Positions 43,413 through 56,380 of a DNA stretch of 64,000 bases are shown here, in pieces. The position numbers were made by a program, and so were the translations under genes. How positions within the stretch are numbered: position 1 is the first letter of the stretch; each line of letters begins with the position of its first letter. The stretch is from the NCBI RefSeq assembly GCF_000701805.1, contig NZ_JNJW01000003.1:22526-86525 (forward strand). The letters run 5' to 3'. The notes under the pieces are model-generated. The model was not told the origin of the DNA and made no database searches. It saw only the letters and a list, made by a program, of their open reading frames with translations. The DNA is from Mycoplasmopsis iners ATCC 19705. Lineage in GTDB: Bacteria > Bacillota_I > Bacilli_A > Mycoplasmatales > Metamycoplasmataceae.

Positions 43413-44331
43413 AAATTAAGCCTTTCTAAAAATTGCTTGAAATTTTTAATTGTATATATCAAAAGATATATAGTTGATAACTATGCTCTTTCGATACATA
43501 GCATTTATATTTTAATTTATATAAATATAAAGGAGTGTAAGAAACGCACCAATTAATATAAAATGTGAAAAAAATTGAAAAAATTCCATATTTTTGTTTG
43601 TCCAATTTAAAAGGTAATAATTAATTATTTGTTATTAATCTAATATCATTAAATTAATAAATTAATTAATAATATTTATATTTAATTATTAAATATGTTA
43701 AATATTTGTTTTGAGCTTAGTGTGAAAAACAAGTTGTTTTTGTCTTGAGAATTATAAATATTGAAATTAAATTATGATAATTTGAAATGAATTAAAGGCA
43801 AAAATAGTTTTTTTGAATTGGATTTTTTAAATAATAAGCACTCTATCTTGAAACCGCACTCATCAGATAGTTTTATTGACAAATGTAAATTTATAATTTG
43901 GCTATTAATAATCAAACAGCTAATGATAATGATAAATTACATAAAAAAATAATGGCTCAAGCACAACAAAAAGATTGAAAATTACACAAATGGAATTTGC
44001 TAAAAATTATGAGAGAAAATGTCCAAAAGTCAATTAATTAAACTTTTGGAAATTTTTAAAGATGTTTTTAATAAAAGACATTAAAAAGCCTTCTAAATAA
44101 AATATAAAGCCAACTCCAAAATAAAGCTCTATAAATAATAGGCGGTCTAAATTGCGTAACTATACTAATTTAATAAAGTATTTTTGTTATAAACAATTTA
44201 GATTATGTCTTATTTATAGACTTTTTTGTCGCCTTAATTAGTGCTCAAAATCGTGCAAAAAAACCAAAATTATTGGTTAAAGACAATAGCAGTCTTTAGT
44301 GCCATAATTTTGGTTCTAAGATTATTGTTTA
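43413..44331. other. Gene-poor region with possible decayed transposon
   Basis: 919 bp without a secure gene. Its right part would hold the promoter of the operon at 43412 on the minus strand (AT-rich, palindromic ATATATCAAAAGATATAT near 43450). AATAAGCACTCTATCTTGAA (43832-43851) resembles the inner right end of the 11-kb element, and TATGTCTTATTTATAG near 44204 repeats the hairpin loop of copy B. Between them is a 29-codon frame MAQAQQKDWKLHKWNLLKIM from about 43950, too short to name. A worn copy of the transposon family is possible. Confidence 0.4.
44262..44315 (-). terminator. Long nested hairpin after the giant surface protein gene
   Basis: AACCAAAATTAT (44262-44273) pairs with ATAATTTTGGTT (44304-44315); an inner AAAGAC/GTCTTT pair sits in the loop, and a T run follows on the minus strand. 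Confidence 0.7.
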
Positions 44332-47300
44332 TTAATTAATAGCAACTTTTCCACCGACTGTATAAACTGTTACAAAATTGCCGTCATTCAATTGGCGTTT
44401 GTCTAAAATGAAAATAGGTAAGATATGACTTTGATTATTGTCATGTGTTGAATAGTTTCAAATTAATTTGTCATTAACATACATTTGGAAAGTTAATTTA
44501 CCATAATAGCTGGCTAAAACAGGAAATTTAGCTTGTCAATTCATAACTTTAGCTGTTTGAAGAAAATCGCCGCTGTTGTTAGAAATTACGCTCGGATAAT
44601 CTGTTCCAGAGAAATTATTACTTCATGTCTTAGTGTTGTCTAAATCAAAGACAAATTTGATTTTATCACCTGCATTAAAGTTGTAGTTTTTTGATGATGA
44701 ACTATCTAAGATATTTTCAAAGAAAGTTCCACCTATGTTTGAAAATTCGCTTGTTGATGAATTTGTTTTGGCAGTTAAATTAATTTGATAAGTAAATGAA
44801 TCATTTGAATCAAATGGTTTGGTAAATATTGAATTATTTATATCGTAATCAAACTTGTTTATAGGCAAATTGGTCTTTTCAAACATCTTTAAAAACATCA
44901 CTCATAATGTTGCTTGATATGAAAAAGGTGTTTGATCAGAAATTTTGACATTTCAATTTTGTCCTTTATTTTGATTAATTCTTTGATTGAATAAAGCTTT
45001 ATTTGTGGCGGTTGTGCCTTCAGGATAAAATTGTTCTTTAAAGCTTATTTTATAACCTTTTGGGAACAATCAATAGTCATCAAGTGAATTGGCAACTATT
45101 GAAGAAGCAAGTGGAGTTAAGTCTGGATTTTCGCCTGTTCTTACAAAAATATTAGCTATTGGTGTACCTTCTTCAATTTGTGTTTCGTTTGTTAAAACAA
45201 ACAATAATGATTGGTTTTTAACAATTCTAATTTTTAAAGGTCTGTCAGTATTATCTGAGAAAGCATAAGGCAGGGTTAAGGAATTTTCTAAATAGTTAAT
45301 TTGTGATTTATCTAGTTTAGTATAACCGCCTCTTCTTTCATATGAATATTCAATAGCAATTAAATCATCATCAAAGTATTTTTTGAAGTGAAGTAATTTG
45401 TATCTATCATTTGTATGTTTGTCAATTAAATTGTAGTTAATTGAATATGAATTCACAGAACCAATAACAAATGAACCATCAACTAACGGAGCATCAAAAG
45501 TTAATAATTGGTTATATTTATTAGATTCATTGATATTAATTTCATTAGTTTTTTGAACTATTTCATTGGCTAATTGTTTAATATTTAATAATTCTTCAAA
45601 ATGTTGAATAAATGAACTAACACGTTCATAATAATCATTAGCTGATCCATAAAACTCTCTAAAATAGTCATTTTTAGCAATTAATTCATCCATGAAATAT
45701 TTTTGATTCCTATATTGGTTTAATAAATTTATATTTTCATTAATTATTTCACTTAATTTATCATTAATTGCCGTAGAAATATTGAGTAATAATTCATCAA
45801 CATTGGTCATAAATGTTAATTTTGTATTAGAATCTTGTTCGTTTATAGTAGCTAATTTTTGTAATTCAGAATTAGTTAAATCTAAGCCTAACTTAGTATC
45901 TAAAAATTCTTTGTTATCTCAAATTAAATTTAATAGTTTTGCATTGTTGTTTATTCATTCATCAAATCCATTATTATCTTCGCCATCTAAATCCGAGTAT
46001 TTATTAATTAATTTGTTAGTTAAATCAGATATGGTTTGATAATTAGACTTAACATTTGGATCTAATGTAGCTTTAATTTCAGCAAGCACAGCATCATAAG
46101 CATTTCTTTTTTGTTCATTCGAATTAACATATAATGTTGCCTTTTTAGCTGTTTCATAGATATTTTCGTCAAAAACTAATTCATTATTATTACTTAAAGT
46201 TTTAAGTTGATTTAATAAAGTTGCTTTTAAATTTTGAATGTTCGAGTCAAGTGTCTTAGCATCTCTAACTATTGTTTCATGCATTGAATATTCCGATTCA
46301 GACAATTGATTTTTGAATTCAGTTTTTTGCAAAATGTTTAAATTGGCTAAATTATCAATTTCATTTTTTTCTTGTTCTTTTCTTTCATTTAAACTTTGTA
46401 TTTCTACAAAAATGTCAGAAATATATTTGTCAAAGTTATCATTTTCTGTTTCTGGTCAGTAAGAACGAGTTCTTATTTCATTAACAAAATGATTTATTTC
46501 ACTATTACTTAAGTTAGGATATTTTTCTTTAGTAATTTGGCTGATGGCATTTGCTTTAGCAAAGTTTTGTGCTTTTTCTACAATTTGTCTTTCATGGGAT
46601 GAAGCACTTTCTCTGTCTAATTTATCTATTTCAATGTTCAATTCGTCAAATTTATTTGAAGGTAAATATGTAAAACGAGTTAAATCTTTCTTTAGTAGTA
46701 ATCTTTCACCATTTAATGTTTTTGGAGCTTCTTGAAGTTCATTTAATTTATTTTTTAAGTTCGCAAAAATTTGTTTTGCATTTTCTAAAGTTAAATCATT
46801 TAAAAGACTTTCAATTTCAGCATTTCCATTCGAAGCATTGTTAAATAATTGTTCAATACTATTTTTATTTTCTTCAGTTTCATAAACAAAAATTATTAAA
46901 GTTTTTAACTCAGCAAATTTTTCTTTCTCTTTTTGAATTTGTTTGATTACATTGCCTAATTTAGTAATCTCATTAGCTATATTTCTAATTTCATTTCTAG
47001 TTGTTAATTGAGTAAATTTTGATCTCAATTTTGCTTTTTGCACGTCGGTAAATACAGAAATATTTGAGTTTATACTGTTCATTGTTCCATCTATAAATTC
47101 ATTCCCATTAAGAGCATTAAATTTTTGTATCAATTTACTGCTATTAGATTCTGCAATAATTCAAGTTTTTATACCGTTTTTGATTAACTCTAAATGTTCA
47201 TCATACGCCCTTCTAAGTTCTTCATCTGCTAAAAGATAATCAGGCGATGTTTTAGGCTCATTATAAATTTCATCAGAATAAGTTAAATCTGGTTTTTGAG

Positions 47301-48561
47301 ATAATAGTCTCATTTGTTCTTCAATAGTTGAATGTAAATTAACAATTGTTTCATTCAATGATTCGGCTTCTTTATAGTGATTATTAGCAATTGCTACTGA
47401 ATCTCGCAAAATAAATTCTTTAAATTTATCTTTTTGATAATTCGATAAACAAGCAAGTTCCTTTACTTTTTCAATCAAAATTTCTTTATTATTTTTGTTA
47501 TTTTTAGCTGTTTCATAGACTAAAGCATTCAATATAGCCAATTCACTGTCAATATCATCAATGTTTTGTAAATTAAATTCATATTGTACTAATTTTGCTT
47601 CAAAATCCGCAATTTCAGTTGGTGTTAACCATGTATAGCAATTGTCTTTTCAGCTTTGTAAAACAAATTGTTTTTCTAATGTTAAAGCTTGATTAAACAA
47701 TTCTGCTCTTTGTTCTCTTGTAACATTAACTGGTAAATTTCTCACTTTTTCAGATAAAGTTGAAATTTGCTCTTCGTTGGTAAATTTTAAATGAGTTACT
47801 ATGTATAATAAATGTTTTCTTATACCATCTAAATTAGTTCTTAAATTTTGCAATTGAGTTGTTTTAGAAACAATTTCTTTATTTAATTCTCTTATTTCAA
47901 TTAAAGCTAATTCATCTAAGTTTTGTTGGCTTTTTTGTGTTGCAAAATGACGAATTTGGCTTATCAATTGGTTGTTTTGTTCTTTATTAGTATCATATAC
48001 GTAAATTTCATCATTAATCAATAAATCAATAATTACTAGTTCAGTCTTTAGTGAATTTAAATAAATTGAGAAATCTAATTTAGCCATTTCAATATCAGTC
48101 TCTTCTTGACTTGTTCTAAAACCATTGATTATAAGTTCTTTGACATCGCTTGATTTAATATTTGAAAAATTAGCTTTGCTTGAATTTAATTTAACAAAAA
48201 TAGTTAATTGGCCTTTTTGATCATTTGCTAATAACTCAACTATTTCTAAATTGGTTTCTTTATCCTTTAATTCTTCAAATAATGAAGCTAAATTTAGATC
48301 GCTTTTATGGATAGATGAAGCAAGCTTTTTGCCTTTTTCGTCTATTTCAATGTTATTTTCATCAAATGCTAAATTACCAAGCAATTGATTTAATCTTTCA
48401 ACTTCGACTTGTTTTTCATCTTTAACTGGTTCAGTTTTTTTATCTTTTAAAATCTTAGAAGCAACAATACCGGCTGCTGTACCAACAGTGGTTGCTAATG
48501 TTAAACCTAAACCTAATGAAATAATTAATTTGGTCTTCTTTTTCTTTGCTTGTTTTTGCAT
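44332..48561 (-). CDS. Giant membrane-anchored surface protein (1409 residues)
   Basis: One frame of 1410 codons with UGA read as Trp. N terminus KKKKTKLIISLGLGLTLATT then VGTAAGIVASKI is an uncleaved anchor without a lipobox Cys. A Lipoprotein_17-type domain follows (residues about 55-160; DQKGQLTIFVKLNSSKANFS, then ELIINGFRT). Residues 200-1000 are mostly charged helical repeats of GA-module or FIVAR flavour, and the last 350 residues are beta-rich (DKIKFVFDLDNTKTWSNNFS, YTVGGKVAIN). Such proteins usually mediate attachment or bind host proteins; the ligand is unknown. It is a single-gene unit. Confidence 0.82.
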
Positions 48562-48637
48562 ATTTTCCTTTTTTACTTTTTAATTTTACTATCATTGTCA
48601 TTAATTAATTAATATATGGCTCGAAAACAAACAAAAA

Positions 48638-48660
48638 AACAATGCATAATTCGCATTGTT
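48638..48660 (-). terminator. Terminator after degV
   Basis: AACAATGC, loop GAATTAT, GCATTGTT, then T7 on the minus strand. It ends the 56.4-48.7 kb gene series before the giant surface protein gene. Confidence 0.85.
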
Positions 48661-48668
48661 CATTTAAA

Positions 48669-49535
48669 TTATTTAACCTTAGGCATAAGACTAATAGCAA
48701 TTGCTTGTGGCCCTGTATGAGCAGCAATGACTGAAGTGTTTAATTCAGAATGCTCTATGATTAAGCCACTTTCGTCAATTATTTTTTTGATATCTTGATT
48801 AAATGTTTCATCAATTCCGTAGATAAAGTTAATGAAATATTTTTCATTTAACTCTTGAATGCTTTTAGTTTTAGTTAAACCGATAGCTTTTTCAATTATT
48901 TGTTTAATTGCGCCTTTAACTCCCCGAGCAATTCCTGCCATTGAATTTTCGTCAAGATAGAAGCGGATAAAGGGCATTAATTTCATTTTTGAAAGCACTT
49001 TTAAAGCAAATTTTTTTAGACCTGAAATTCTACCACCATTAATAGCAAAATTAAGTGAATGTGGCAAAATGAATGTCGCTGTTTGGTTAAGTATTTCATT
49101 GATATAACCAGTAATTTGATCTAATGTTTGACCTTTTTCATATTCGCTTTTGATAAATTCAATAGCTTTTATGTATTGAATACCTACAAAACGGTTGGGC
49201 ATAATGTATAAGTTAGGATACTCGCTTTTGAAGTTATTTACTGCGTTATATGCGCCTGATAATTTTTCACTAATTGGTAAATAAACTACTACTTCGTATT
49301 CTTGGGTCATTTTTTCTAAAACTTCTTGAACAACATCTAAACGCGGCAATGAAGTTTTTACTTTATTGGCTTGCCCAATTTTTTCTAATAAATCTTTTTT
49401 GCTTATTTCAATCCCGTCATCATATGTTTTATCATCTAATTCAATTCGGAATGGTAAATAACCAAAACCTAATTGATTTGCTTCTTTTTCTGTTAAGCAA
49501 GAAAAAGAATCTACTATAAATCCAATTTTTTGCAT
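48669..49535 (-). CDS. degV: DegV/FakB-like fatty-acid-binding protein
   Basis: 288 residues. DegV folds hold a single fatty acid for fatty-acid kinase in phospholipid synthesis from scavenged lipids. Signature points: GFIVDSFSCLTEKEA, PFRIELDDKTYDDG, KTSLPR, LPISEKLSGAYNA, then NGGRISGL. No FakA kinase is in the window. It lies 8 nt downstream of the membrane protein gene at 49544. Confidence 0.92.
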   Translation of the reverse strand: MQKIGFIVDSFSCLTEKEANQLGFGYLPFRIELDDKTYDDGIEISKKDLLEKIGQANKVKTSLPRLDVVQEVLEKMTQEYEVVVYLPISEKLSGAYNAVNNFKSEYPNLYIMPNRFVGIQYIKAIEFIKSEYEKGQTLDQITGYINEILNQTATFILPHSLNFAINGGRISGLKKFALKVLSKMKLMPFIRFYLDENSMAGIARGVKGAIKQIIEKAIGLTKTKSIQELNEKYFINFIYGIDETFNQDIKKIIDESGLIIEHSELNTSVIAAHTGPQAIAISLMPKVK

Positions 49536-49543
49536 TTTAGCTC

Positions 49544-51142
49544 CTAGTTTTTGTATGTGAATTTAATATGCAAGCTATCTGCATATTTTTGGGGGAAATT
49601 AGTTGGTAAATTTTCATAAATCATTTTAATATTCTGTTTTTCAATAATTTTTGATAAATTTAACAATTTTAAATAATTATCTGGGTTTTGAATAATTGCA
49701 CTGGTGATGTTGGCAGATATAATCAATGTTTTAATAGCTGAATTGTAAATGAAATTAATTAGCTCATAATCAATTTCTCAAACATATAATCCTAACTCAA
49801 TATTATTGTGTTTATTTCTGGAAATAATTTCATGTAATAGTTTATAACTAAAACTTTGATCAATTTGTTTAATGATTAATGAAACCTTTGCATCATTGTA
49901 TTTAGCAAAATTTTTATTTAAATCAAATTGATTAGTAAATAAATAAAGTTTATTGTCAGGCACTTGATTATCTAAAGCAAAACTATTAACTTTCTCAGTT
50001 GCTAAAATACGGTTTCAAATTAGTGCTCTTAACTGTGTTAAATCTTCTTTGGTAAAACCCGAAGCACGGGTGAAAGAAATTTTGTCTTTTTTTGCTAAAG
50101 GATTATTTGCTTCATTAATTGAAACGTTTTCATGCACAAAGTCAGAATATTGCAATTTATTTTGATAAGCATTAATCAAATTAACAAAAGAATTATATTG
50201 AGCAATATTTAGTTTTTCATTGTTTGATAGTCAAATTGGTCAATTTGCATGGTGCAAAAATAGATATTTGGCTTTGGTTAATAATTCGCTTACAAAATTA
50301 TTTTCACTAATTTTGGTAAAACTTAAAAAAGCATAGCGGTTAATTAAATTACGGAAAATAACTTTTTCTTTAATTTTGTTAAAAATCTTATTAACTTGTT
50401 TTTGTTTTAAATGGAATTTTAAAGATTGTTTAATTGGTACAAAAAGAAAAATTATTCCATCTTTAAAATAATGTAATACATCTTGGTTTTGTTTGATTAA
50501 CTTCAATAAATGAGTGTAATTTTGTTTGTTTAAGCCTTTAATTAAAGCGAATTCAGACAATTCAAAAGCATAAACAATTACTTTTTTCTGTTTTAATTTA
50601 TCTTTAATTAAATCGAGGTCTGTATTAAGTTTAAGTGTTTTTTTATTATCTTCAGCATCATCTTTTCAATGAAGTGTGAAATAAAAAGTATTCAAATGTT
50701 TGCTGGGAAAAATTTTGAGTCAATAAAGTAAATTCTTTTTTAATAAAAGTTTGGGCATTAATTTGCCTAAAACTTCTTTTTTAATTATGTTTTCGTCAAA
50801 TGAAACATTCAAGCTGAATATTTCCTTAGTGCTTGATTTATTTAAAAAATTAATAATGGTATCACGACTTTCTTTGGTGAATAAGTTGAGAAATTTATCA
50901 AGATCGTAATACTTATTTGTTTCTAAAGCGTACTTTTTAGAAAAATCAAGATTGTATGAGCCACCAATTGTTTTTGAACTTATTTTAACAATTGTCTTTT
51001 TTACATTATCAATTCTATAAATAGCTAAACCATTTGAACTGTATTTGTTAACTTTAAGCAAAATTGTAATGATTGAAATTAAACTGATTATAGTGACGAA
51101 AAAGACTATAAAACAGAGGATTATGATTAATTCTTTAGACAT
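49544..51142 (-). CDS. Membrane protein with degenerate EAL-like C-terminal part
   Basis: 532 residues with UGA read through. One N-terminal helix (LIIILCFIVFFVTIISLISI, then ITILL). The C-terminal 170 residues (LRALIWNRILATEKVNSFAL, KVSLIIKQIDQSFSYKLLHE, LGLYVWEIDYELINFIYNSA, IKTLIISANITSAI) follow the alternating strand-helix pattern of an EAL barrel but lack the E-x-L and other catalytic residues. I recall hominis-group relatives called MHO_4530 family. It starts 1 nt after the pcrA stop (TAAAATG). Function unknown; membrane sensor or scaffold is a guess. Confidence 0.72.
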
Positions 51143-51143
51143 T

Positions 51144-53327
51144 TTATTTTAGCAATCTAATGGCTTGATGATTTTTGTTTAAAGTTTTTATGCCATGCTT
51201 ACCAGTAAATTGCACAACAATTGAATCATTATTTACTTGTAAAACAGTACCTTCACCAAACACTGTGTGGCTAATAATATCGCCTACTATAATATGTTTA
51301 TTTAATTCTTTAATTTGTTTTTCATCATTTAAATTTGAGTAATCTAAGTCAGTGGCATCACTGTGTAAAATGATTGAATCAATGTCAATGCCCATTTCTT
51401 TTAAAAAGCGTGAAGGGGTTTTATTAACATTGTTATCGCCATAATATCCGCGGCTATCACTAATAAATAAACGATGTTTAGCTCTAGTTATGGCAACATA
51501 AGCTAATCTTCTTTCTTCTTCAAGAAATTCTTCATTTCCACCTTTAAGTGATCTACGATGTGGGAAAATTTGATCGCTCATACCAACTAAAAAGACATTA
51601 TCAAATTCTAATCCTTTAGCAGCATGAACTGTCATTAAAGTAACATAATTTGTGCCATTATCAAACTCATCGCCAGCTGAATAAAGCGAAATTTCTTGTA
51701 AATATTCTTTAATCCCTTTGTCAGGATTAGTTTTTTCTCAGTTTCTAATTGATGCTAACAATTCATCAATGTTTTCTTTGCCAACACCCCTTAAAGTTGG
51801 ATCAGCTTTAATGTAATCGAGATAACCAACGGTTTTTAATAATGAATTTAATGTGTCATGAATTGAATATTTTTTCAATGCCGCATGATGCTTACGAATT
51901 GCATTAAGTAAATAAACAATTTCTTCTAAAACACTTTTGCCAACCGGCAATTCTTTATAATGATTAACCATTGCATCAAATAAAGTTTCACCTTTTTCTA
52001 AAGCAAAATTTTGTAATTTATTCAAAGTAACTTCGCCAATTTTACGTGCCGGAGTGTTGATTATTCTAATTAACGAAACATCACTAAAATCATAAATAAC
52101 TCTTAAATAGCTTAAAACGTCTTTGATTTCTTTTCTTTGGAAGAATTTTTGACCGTTAAAAATTTTGTAATTAATGTTTTCTCTAATCAACTCTTCTTCA
52201 AATGGTCTTGAATAGTAATTAGATCTATAAAAAATAGCGATATTTTTAAGCTGAATTTTTTTCTTCTTTAATTCATTAATTTTTTGAACAACTCACCTTG
52301 CTTCTGCTTCAGCGCTAAAGGCGTGATTGAATTCAATTTCTTCGCCTTCTTCATTGTCAGTAACTAAATCTTTTGAAAAACGATTGCGATTATGATGAAT
52401 TAAAGTATTAGCAGCTGTAAGAATTTGATTTGTTGAACGATAATTATGTTTCAAAATTACAGTTTTAACCTCTGGAAAATCTTTGTCAAAATTCAAAATT
52501 AAATTAACATCAGCGCCCCTTCAAGAATAAATTGTTTGATCAGGGTCACCAACAATAGTTAATTGAGCTTTGCCAGAAGCCAATTTTTTAACTATTTCAT
52601 ATTGCAATCTTGAAGTATCTTGGAATTCGTCAACTAAAATGTATGAATATTTATTTGCTCATTTTTCAATGACATTAGGAAATTTATTGAATAGTTCATT
52701 AACTTTGATGATTAAATCATCAAAATCAAAACAACCTTTTTCTTTCAATGATTGATTATATTCTTCAAACATTTCGCCAATTAAATCGTGGCTGGTGGTA
52801 ATTTTAGGGTCTTTTTCTTTTTCATTAAGAAACCTAACTAATTCATCACCTGTGAAATCTGAATTTTTAGCCAATGAAAATAAAGTTAATAAACGGCTAA
52901 ATTTAATTTCTTGTGTTGATAAACCATGTTTTTTATAAATTGCATCAATAATAACTTTCTTGTCGGTATCATCAATAATTTGGAAATCGCTTCTAAAGCC
53001 TAAATAATGTGCTTCAATTCTTAAAATTTTGGCACATAAGGTGTGAAAAGTTGAAATTTCTGGTTTTTCATTAGTTGCACCCATTGTGTATTGGATTACA
53101 CGCTCATTCATTTCGTTAGCTGCCTTATTTGTAAAAGTTACAGCTAAAATTTCACTTGGTGCAATTCCTAAAATATTAATTAAATAAGCAATTTTTCTAG
53201 TTAGCACTCTGGTTTTACCACTACCTGCTCCAGCAATTATCCGAAGCGGCCCATCAAAGTAATTTAATGCTTCAAGTTGTTCAGCATTCAATTCTTTTAA
53301 AATTTTTTCCTTTTTTAAACTAGTCAT
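51144..53327 (-). CDS. pcrA: ATP-dependent DNA helicase PcrA/UvrD
   Basis: 727 residues, full-length superfamily 1A helicase. Q motif LNAEQLEALNYF, motif I AGAGSGKTRVL, Ia AVTFTNKAANEM, II LVDEFQDTS, III GDPDQTIYSWRGA, IV LKHNYRST, V MTVHAAKGLEFDNVFLVG, VI RRLAYVAITRAKHRL, and a C-terminal Tudor-like segment (VGDIISHTVFGEGTVLQV). It unwinds DNA in repair and at stalled forks. Start 53327 after AAGGAGG. Confidence 0.97.
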
Positions 53328-53338
53328 AATTACCTCCT

Positions 53339-53989
53339 TTAATTAATAAAATTAACTGGTTGATTTTTAATTCGATATGGTACTAATTTAATTGTTTTGG
53401 TTAATTGTGAAGTTGAATAATGTTTTAAATAAACCATTCTGCTGTTTGTAAAAATGTCAATAAATCCTCGTTTATTTTTTTTAACCAAAACCATAATTAA
53501 ATTAATTGTTCCGATCATAAAAATTAATGAAACAAAAGTTGAAATTAAGCGCAAAACAAGCACAAAGCGAAAATTAACATCTTTAGTGTCTTGCGGATTG
53601 CTTGTATATTGTTTAAATTGTTGAAAGTCTTGTGGGTAAATTAAACTAATAAACAATAAACATAAGATTGATCAAAGCCCAATGTTAAAAATGCTTTTCT
53701 TCAAAATAATGCTAGTTAATGAAGCATAAGTGTCTTTTTCATCAATTATTTGACTGCGACAAATTAACATTCCGATTGTTCGTCCATTTAAACAAAATGG
53801 TAAAGCAACAAAAAGCACTAATCCGCTTAAAATGCTTAAAATCATAAAAATATAAATATTGGGGTTTAAATTGTTTGATTTGACAACTAAAAAGTAATAT
53901 TGCAAAATAGTTGCTAAAGCAAAACAAAATAAATCAATCAAAACGGTTAAAAACCGGCTTCAAAAAGTAACGTTTTTATGTAATTGCAT
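53339..53989 (-). CDS. RDD family membrane protein
   Basis: 216 residues. It opens with VTFWSRFLTVLIDLFCFALA, which carries the Arg and Asp of the RDD motif in helix 1, then hydrophobic segments IYIFMILSILSGLVLFVALP and SILCLLFISLIY and a long helix FVSLIFMIGTINLIMVLV. The NGRTIGMLICRSQIID stretch is the usual second family block. RDD proteins are poorly understood; ion or solute antiport is proposed. 11 nt before pcrA. Confidence 0.85.
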
Positions 53990-53992
53990 AAG

Positions 53993-55000
53993 TTAAATTT
54001 TGTTACTAATGTTTTCTCAAGTTTTAATTTTAGGAAAATCTTTAAGCAATAAAGCTTCAAGGCTTGATTGATTAAGATAAACATTTGTATTATAAAAAGC
54101 TAAATGATTTGTTTGTTTGTTTTGAATAAATTTCAAGATTTGTTCAAAAATTTTCTCTTTTTTAATTTTGACTATATTTTGTGAAAGTTCAAAATATTCC
54201 ATTGTAGCTGATTTATGTAAACGTAAAATTGTTGCCAAAAAAACTTGTACAAAGTACAATTCGGCATATTCGATTTCATATGAAAGCTTAATGTTGTTAA
54301 TATTAATATAATCTTTAATCTTTTTAAATTCGTCTAAATAAACATTTAAAGTCATGTTATTAGCAAAAGTCATGTCTTCTTTAACTAAATGCTTGTTAAC
54401 AAATTGGTATGATTTAGCATCTAAAATCATAAAGTAAAGTAATTCTAGGCAGAATTTATAATCATTCAATTCTAATGGACGATATTTGCAAAAACGCGAA
54501 ATTAATTTTTTACTATAAAGCTTGTTGGAAATCAAAGGGAATGTATAAGCTAAAATCTGTGGATGGGTTTTTAAATATTCTCCATTGTAGTAGCCAACTT
54601 CAATTCGATTTTTTAATTTTCATTTAATTGAATTTGTAAAATATGGCAAGAATTCTAAAATATCTGGATTATATTCATTAGTTAATGAAGAAACTTCATA
54701 AACAAAATTGTCTTTAAAACGGCTGTTAGCAAACAAAATTGTTGCATAATCGCCTTTAACTAAGTGGAAAGCGGTTACTATGTCGCTTTGTGCACTTCTT
54801 TTTTTGCTATTAAGCACAAATTTAAGTCTTGAACCAAAGAAAATTAAATGGTTTTCAATTACGCTAAAAATTGATTTATTATTGACATCTAAAATTAAAA
54901 TAATTTCAAAATCTTGGTTATTTTGCTCTCTTAAGTTATATAAAAATGTGTCTAATTGCTTGTGATTATTCACATTTGGGGTAATAATACTTAATTTCAT
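53993..55000 (-). CDS. GT2-like glycosyltransferase
   Basis: 335 residues with UGA read as Trp twice. It starts MKLSIITPNVNNHKQLDTFL, then LREQNNQDFEIILILDVNN, the GT-A nucleotide-binding fold. The usual DxD metal site is not clear: the region GDYATILFANSRF replaces it. The C-terminal 200 residues are helical. Its product would be a surface glycolipid or polysaccharide sugar if active. ATG 55000 is preferred over GTG 55006; it follows the asnS stop by 6 nt. Confidence 0.75.
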
Positions 55001-55006
55001 TTTCAC

Positions 55007-56380
55007 CTACATTTTAATATTGCCAGAAGTTCTTGGATAAGGAATAACATCACGAATGTTATCAACTCCTGTAACATACATAACTAATCTTTCAAAACCA
55101 ATACCAAAACCACTTGAGCCCGCACTGCCAAAGCGTCTTAAGTCTAAATATCATTGCAAGTCTTCTTTAGAAATACCAACTTCTTCAATTCTGCTTAATA
55201 ATTTTTCTTCACGGTTTTCTCTTTGACTACCACCAATTAATTCACCAATTCCTGGCACTAATAAGTCAAAAGCTGCAACAGTGTTGCCATCTGGATTTTG
55301 GTGCATATAGAAAGCTTTGAATTCTTTTGGGAAATTAATTACAGCAACTGGTCCATTAAACAATTTTTCTGAAATATATCTTTCATGTTCTGTAGCTAAA
55401 TCTAAACCAAAATTAATGTTTTGTTCTTCAAATTGATCCTTAACTTTGGCTAATTCAGCAATAGCATCACGATAATCAATAATTGCTAATTCTTTGTTTA
55501 AGAAAGCGTTTAATTTGTTCATTAAATTGTTATCAACACTTTCGGTTAAAAACTTAAATTCTTCAGGGTGCTTTTTAATTGTGTTGGCAATTACTGTTTT
55601 TAATAAGTCATCAGCTAATTTAATTATGTCTTTTAACTCATAGAAAGCAACTTCTGGCTCAATCATTCAAAATTCAGCAGCATGTTTTTTAGTGTTTGAG
55701 TGTTCAGCTCTAAAAGTTGGCGCAAAAGTATAAACTTTTTTAAAACCTAAAGCATAACTTTCAGCATGTAATTGACCAGTAACTCCTAAAGTTGCTTTTT
55801 TGTTGCCAAAAAATGGATTTTCAGAATTTTCATCGTTAACTACAAATGTTTCACCAGCTCCTTCGCCATCATTGCTAGTAATAATTGGCGCATTGAAATA
55901 TAAAAATCCGTGTTCTTGGAAATATTTGTGCACTTCATAGGCTAATGTTGATCTAATTAAAAATGTGCTTCTTAATAAATTTGTTCTATGTCTTACATGC
56001 GGTATTTCTCTTAAAGTTTCTAAGTTAATTTGTTGCTTTTGAATTGGATAAGATGAATCAGTGTCATTCAAAAGTTCAAATTTAGTTAAGCTTAATTCAG
56101 CAACTTGTTGAGAATTTGGAGTATATTTAAGAACTCCTGAAACACTTATTGCAGCACCTAAATGTAAGTTTTTATCATCTAAGCTTTCTAAATCAATTTG
56201 AAATTCATTGTCCGCTTTAATAACCATTTGTAAATTTTCAACTGTTGAACCATCGTTTAATGAAATAAATCTAATTTTTTTGTTTCCTCTGTTTCCGGCA
56301 ACTCAGCCTTTTAAATCGATGCTTTGCCCATTAAAACCTTGCGCATTTTGTATAATATTCTTAATTGAAATTTCTTGCAT
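55007..56380 (-). CDS. asnS: Asparaginyl-tRNA synthetase
   Basis: 457 residues. An N-terminal OB fold binds the anticodon ([20 protein letters not shown]). Class II motif 1 lies around [18 protein letters not shown], motif 2 [20 protein letters not shown], motif 3 [18 protein letters not shown]. The lack of a GatCAB need for Asn fits a direct AsnRS. Start after AAAGGAAA. First gene of the rightward-read group asnS, GT2, RDD, pcrA. Confidence 0.97.
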
